Assembly: GCA_002308575.1 (NCBI GenBank)
Contig: DBVY01000059.1
Location: forward strand, 31,546-38,694
DNA length: 7,149 nt
Reading direction: 5' to 3'
Source of the DNA: Christensenella sp. UBA1252
GTDB taxonomy: Bacteria; Bacillota; Clostridia; Christensenellales; CAG-1252
Shown here: positions 5,777 through 7,149 of the stretch, piece by piece
How the letters are laid out: each line of letters begins with the position of its first letter
How positions within the stretch are numbered: the stretch's first letter is position 1
Notes under the pieces: generated by a model
Seen by the model: the letters and a program-made list of their open reading frames with translations, nothing else
Told to the model about the DNA's origin: nothing
The model's database searches: none
Translations under genes and position numbers: made by a program

Positions 5777-7149
5777 TTCGCCTCCGTGATTTTGCGCGCG
5801 AGGTAGACGCCCATAACGGACGCCATCATCAAGCCGCGCGTCCAACCCGTGCTGTCGCCGAGGCAATGCAGATGTCCGATCGAGGTCGAAAGGTTCTCGT
5901 CCATTTTGATCTTATTCGAATAGAATTTGAGTTCGGGCGAATAGAGGAGCGTTTCGTCCGCGGCAAAGCCCGGAACGATCACGTCCACGCTCTTAATAAA
6001 GTTGATGATCGAAAGCATCGCGCGATACGGCATCGCGGCGGTGATATCGCCCGCGACCGCGTCCTTCAAGGTCGGGCGAACGTTGCTGTGTTCGAGCTCG
6101 GACGCCCACGTCCTTTTGCCGTCCAAAATATCGCCGTAGCGCTGGACGAGCATCTTGCCGTTGCCGAGCATATTGGTCAACTCGCCGACCTTTTTCGCGT
6201 ACTCGATCGGCTGATTGAAAGGCTGGGTAAAGTTATGCGAGCAAAGGATCGCGAGATTGGTGTTTTCGGATTTCAGTTCCTTATAGGAATGCCCGTTTAC
6301 GACCGCGAGGTTTTCGTCGTAATTCTCCTGACTGACGAAGCCGCCCGGGTTTTGGCAGAACGTGCGGACTTTATTTTTGAAAGGCTTCGGGTGACCGATG
6401 AGCTTCGCCTCGTACAAAACGCGGTTGATCTCTTCCATAACTTCGTTTCTGACCTCGACGCGCACGCCGATATCGACCGTTCCGGGTTGATGCAAAATGC
6501 CGTGTTTCGCGCACATGACTTCGAGCCAAGACGCGCCGCGGCGCCCCGTGCAGACGATGACTTCTTTCGCCTCGACCGCTTCGACCTCGTCCTTAAAACG
6601 GACGTACGCGCCCTTGCACTCCTCGTTTTCGATGATCAGATCGGTGCATTCGGCGTTGAAAAACATTTCGACGCCCGCGTCTAAAAGGTATTTTTCGATA
6701 TCGTAATAGATCTGTTGCGCTTTCTCCGTTCCCATATGACGGATCGGGCAATCCACGAGTTTCAGCCCCGCTTGGATCGCCTTTTTGCGGATCTCTTTGA
6801 TCTCTTCCTTATGATCCGTTCCTTCGATCTTTTTATCCGCGCCGAAATCGAGATAGATCTTATCCGTGTAATCGATCAGGTTTTGCACGACGTCGTAACC
6901 GATCAAGTCGGGAAGATCGCCGCCGACGTCCGCCGAGAGGGAGAGTTTTCCGTCCGAGAAAGCGCCCGCGCCCGAGAAGCCCGTCGTGATCGCGCAATTT
7001 TTGCAATTCACGCATTTTCCCGTTTTCGCTTTCGGGCAGACGCGCTTTTCGACGGCGACGCCCTTTTCCACGAACGTGATCTTGTCTTTCGAACCGCGCC
7101 TCAAAAGCTCGATCGCGGTAAATATGCCGGCAGGACCGGCGCCAATGAT
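5773..7149 (-). CDS. FAD-dependent dehydrogenase (COG2509-like), 5' end outside window
   Basis: 458 residues are visible; the gene continues past the right edge and probably lacks only a few N-terminal residues. Visible residues 3-8 are GAGPAG, the dinucleotide-binding turn of a FAD Rossmann fold. A cysteine cluster, C-x7-C-x2-C-x2-C at visible residues 38, 46, 49 and 52, is followed by a GFSGAGAFSDGKL motif (57-69). The C terminus has GHLHCLGDSTGWTRG and VYLARKI, a second FAD-contact region. This layout fits the widespread but poorly characterised COG2509 flavoproteins; the reaction is not known to me. The cysteines might bind a metal or iron-sulfur cluster. It precedes glf with a 4-base overlap, so it is expressed with it. 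A TTG codon at 7102-7104 is not the start, since the frame and the FAD motif continue beyond it. Confidence 0.9.
   Translation of the reverse strand: MIGAGPAGIFTAIELLRRGSKDKITFVEKGVAVEKRVCPKAKTGKCVNCKNCAITTGFSGAGAFSDGKLSLSADVGGDLPDLIGYDVVQNLIDYTDKIYLDFGADKKIEGTDHKEEIKEIRKKAIQAGLKLVDCPIRHMGTEKAQQIYYDIEKYLLDAGVEMFFNAECTDLIIENEECKGAYVRFKDEVEAVEAKEVIVCTGRRGASWLEVMCAKHGILHQPGTVDIGVRVEVRNEVMEEINRVLYEAKLIGHPKPFKNKVRTFCQNPGGFVSQENYDENLAVVNGHSYKELKSENTNLAILCSHNFTQPFNQPIEYAKKVGELTNMLGNGKMLVQRYGDILDGKRTWASELEHSNVRPTLKDAVAGDITAAMPYRAMLSIINFIKSVDVIVPGFAADETLLYSPELKFYSNKIKMDENLSTSIGHLHCLGDSTGWTRGLMMASVMGVYLARKITEAK

Noticed and set aside
4814..5806. 330-residue plus-strand ORF
   Set aside because: It is fully antisense to glf, whose protein has clear family motifs. 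The plus-strand product is rich in Arg, Asp and Phe, as expected of a shadow frame, and shows no domain.
5774..5866. 30-residue N-terminal extension of glf
   Set aside because: The extension is Arg-rich, overlaps the flavoprotein coding end, and the conserved mutase N terminus with its own ribosome site begins at 5776.
5728..6684. 318-residue plus-strand ORF
   Set aside because: Antisense to the FAD dehydrogenase and glf start; biased Arg/Asp/Phe composition and no recognisable motif.

Overview
This window looks like ordinary chromosome from a Gram-positive bacterium of the Firmicutes type, probably a clostridial lineage. The clues are strong AAGGAGG-like ribosome binding sites, near-consensus sigma-A promoters with 17-base spacers, a lipobox lipoprotein, an AbrB-type regulator, compact operons and a base composition near half GC. 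The lineage is an inference; no marker here fixes it. There are no CRISPR arrays, insertion sequences, integrases or phage genes.

Left part (1-1120). A tRNA-Leu(CAA) gene on the minus strand runs off the left edge by about two bases and has a clear promoter. A gene-free stretch follows, with a plus-strand intrinsic terminator that serves no visible gene. Next is a minus-strand gene for a small multi-pass membrane protein of unknown function with its own strong promoter. It lies back to back with a plus-strand operon, and the divergent spacer carries an inverted repeat.

Middle part (1091-3473). One plus-strand operon encodes a 74-residue SpoVT/AbrB-fold regulator, an ABC ATPase, an ABC-2 permease and a small alpha/beta hydrolase. 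The genes overlap or nearly touch, and the operon ends at an intrinsic terminator. The likely picture is a self-regulated export system with an attached hydrolase; the cargo is unknown.

Convergent spacer (3437-3691). This holds no convincing gene but has seven hairpins in a row. The first is the operon terminator, and two others are oriented to stop minus-strand transcription.

Right part (3692-7149). This minus-strand cluster reads from the right edge: a large FAD-dependent dehydrogenase (5' end outside the window), UDP-galactopyranose mutase (glf, coupled by an ATGA overlap), a lipoprotein of unknown function 15 bases later, and a short zinc-ribbon-like ORF with a poor start. glf implies that the organism makes galactofuranose for a surface glycan; the roles of its neighbours are not shown by sequence.

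I did not find a clearly new defence or mobile system. The best leads are the hairpin cluster, the AbrB-led transporter operon and its putative operator repeats, and the flavoprotein-glf-lipoprotein cluster.
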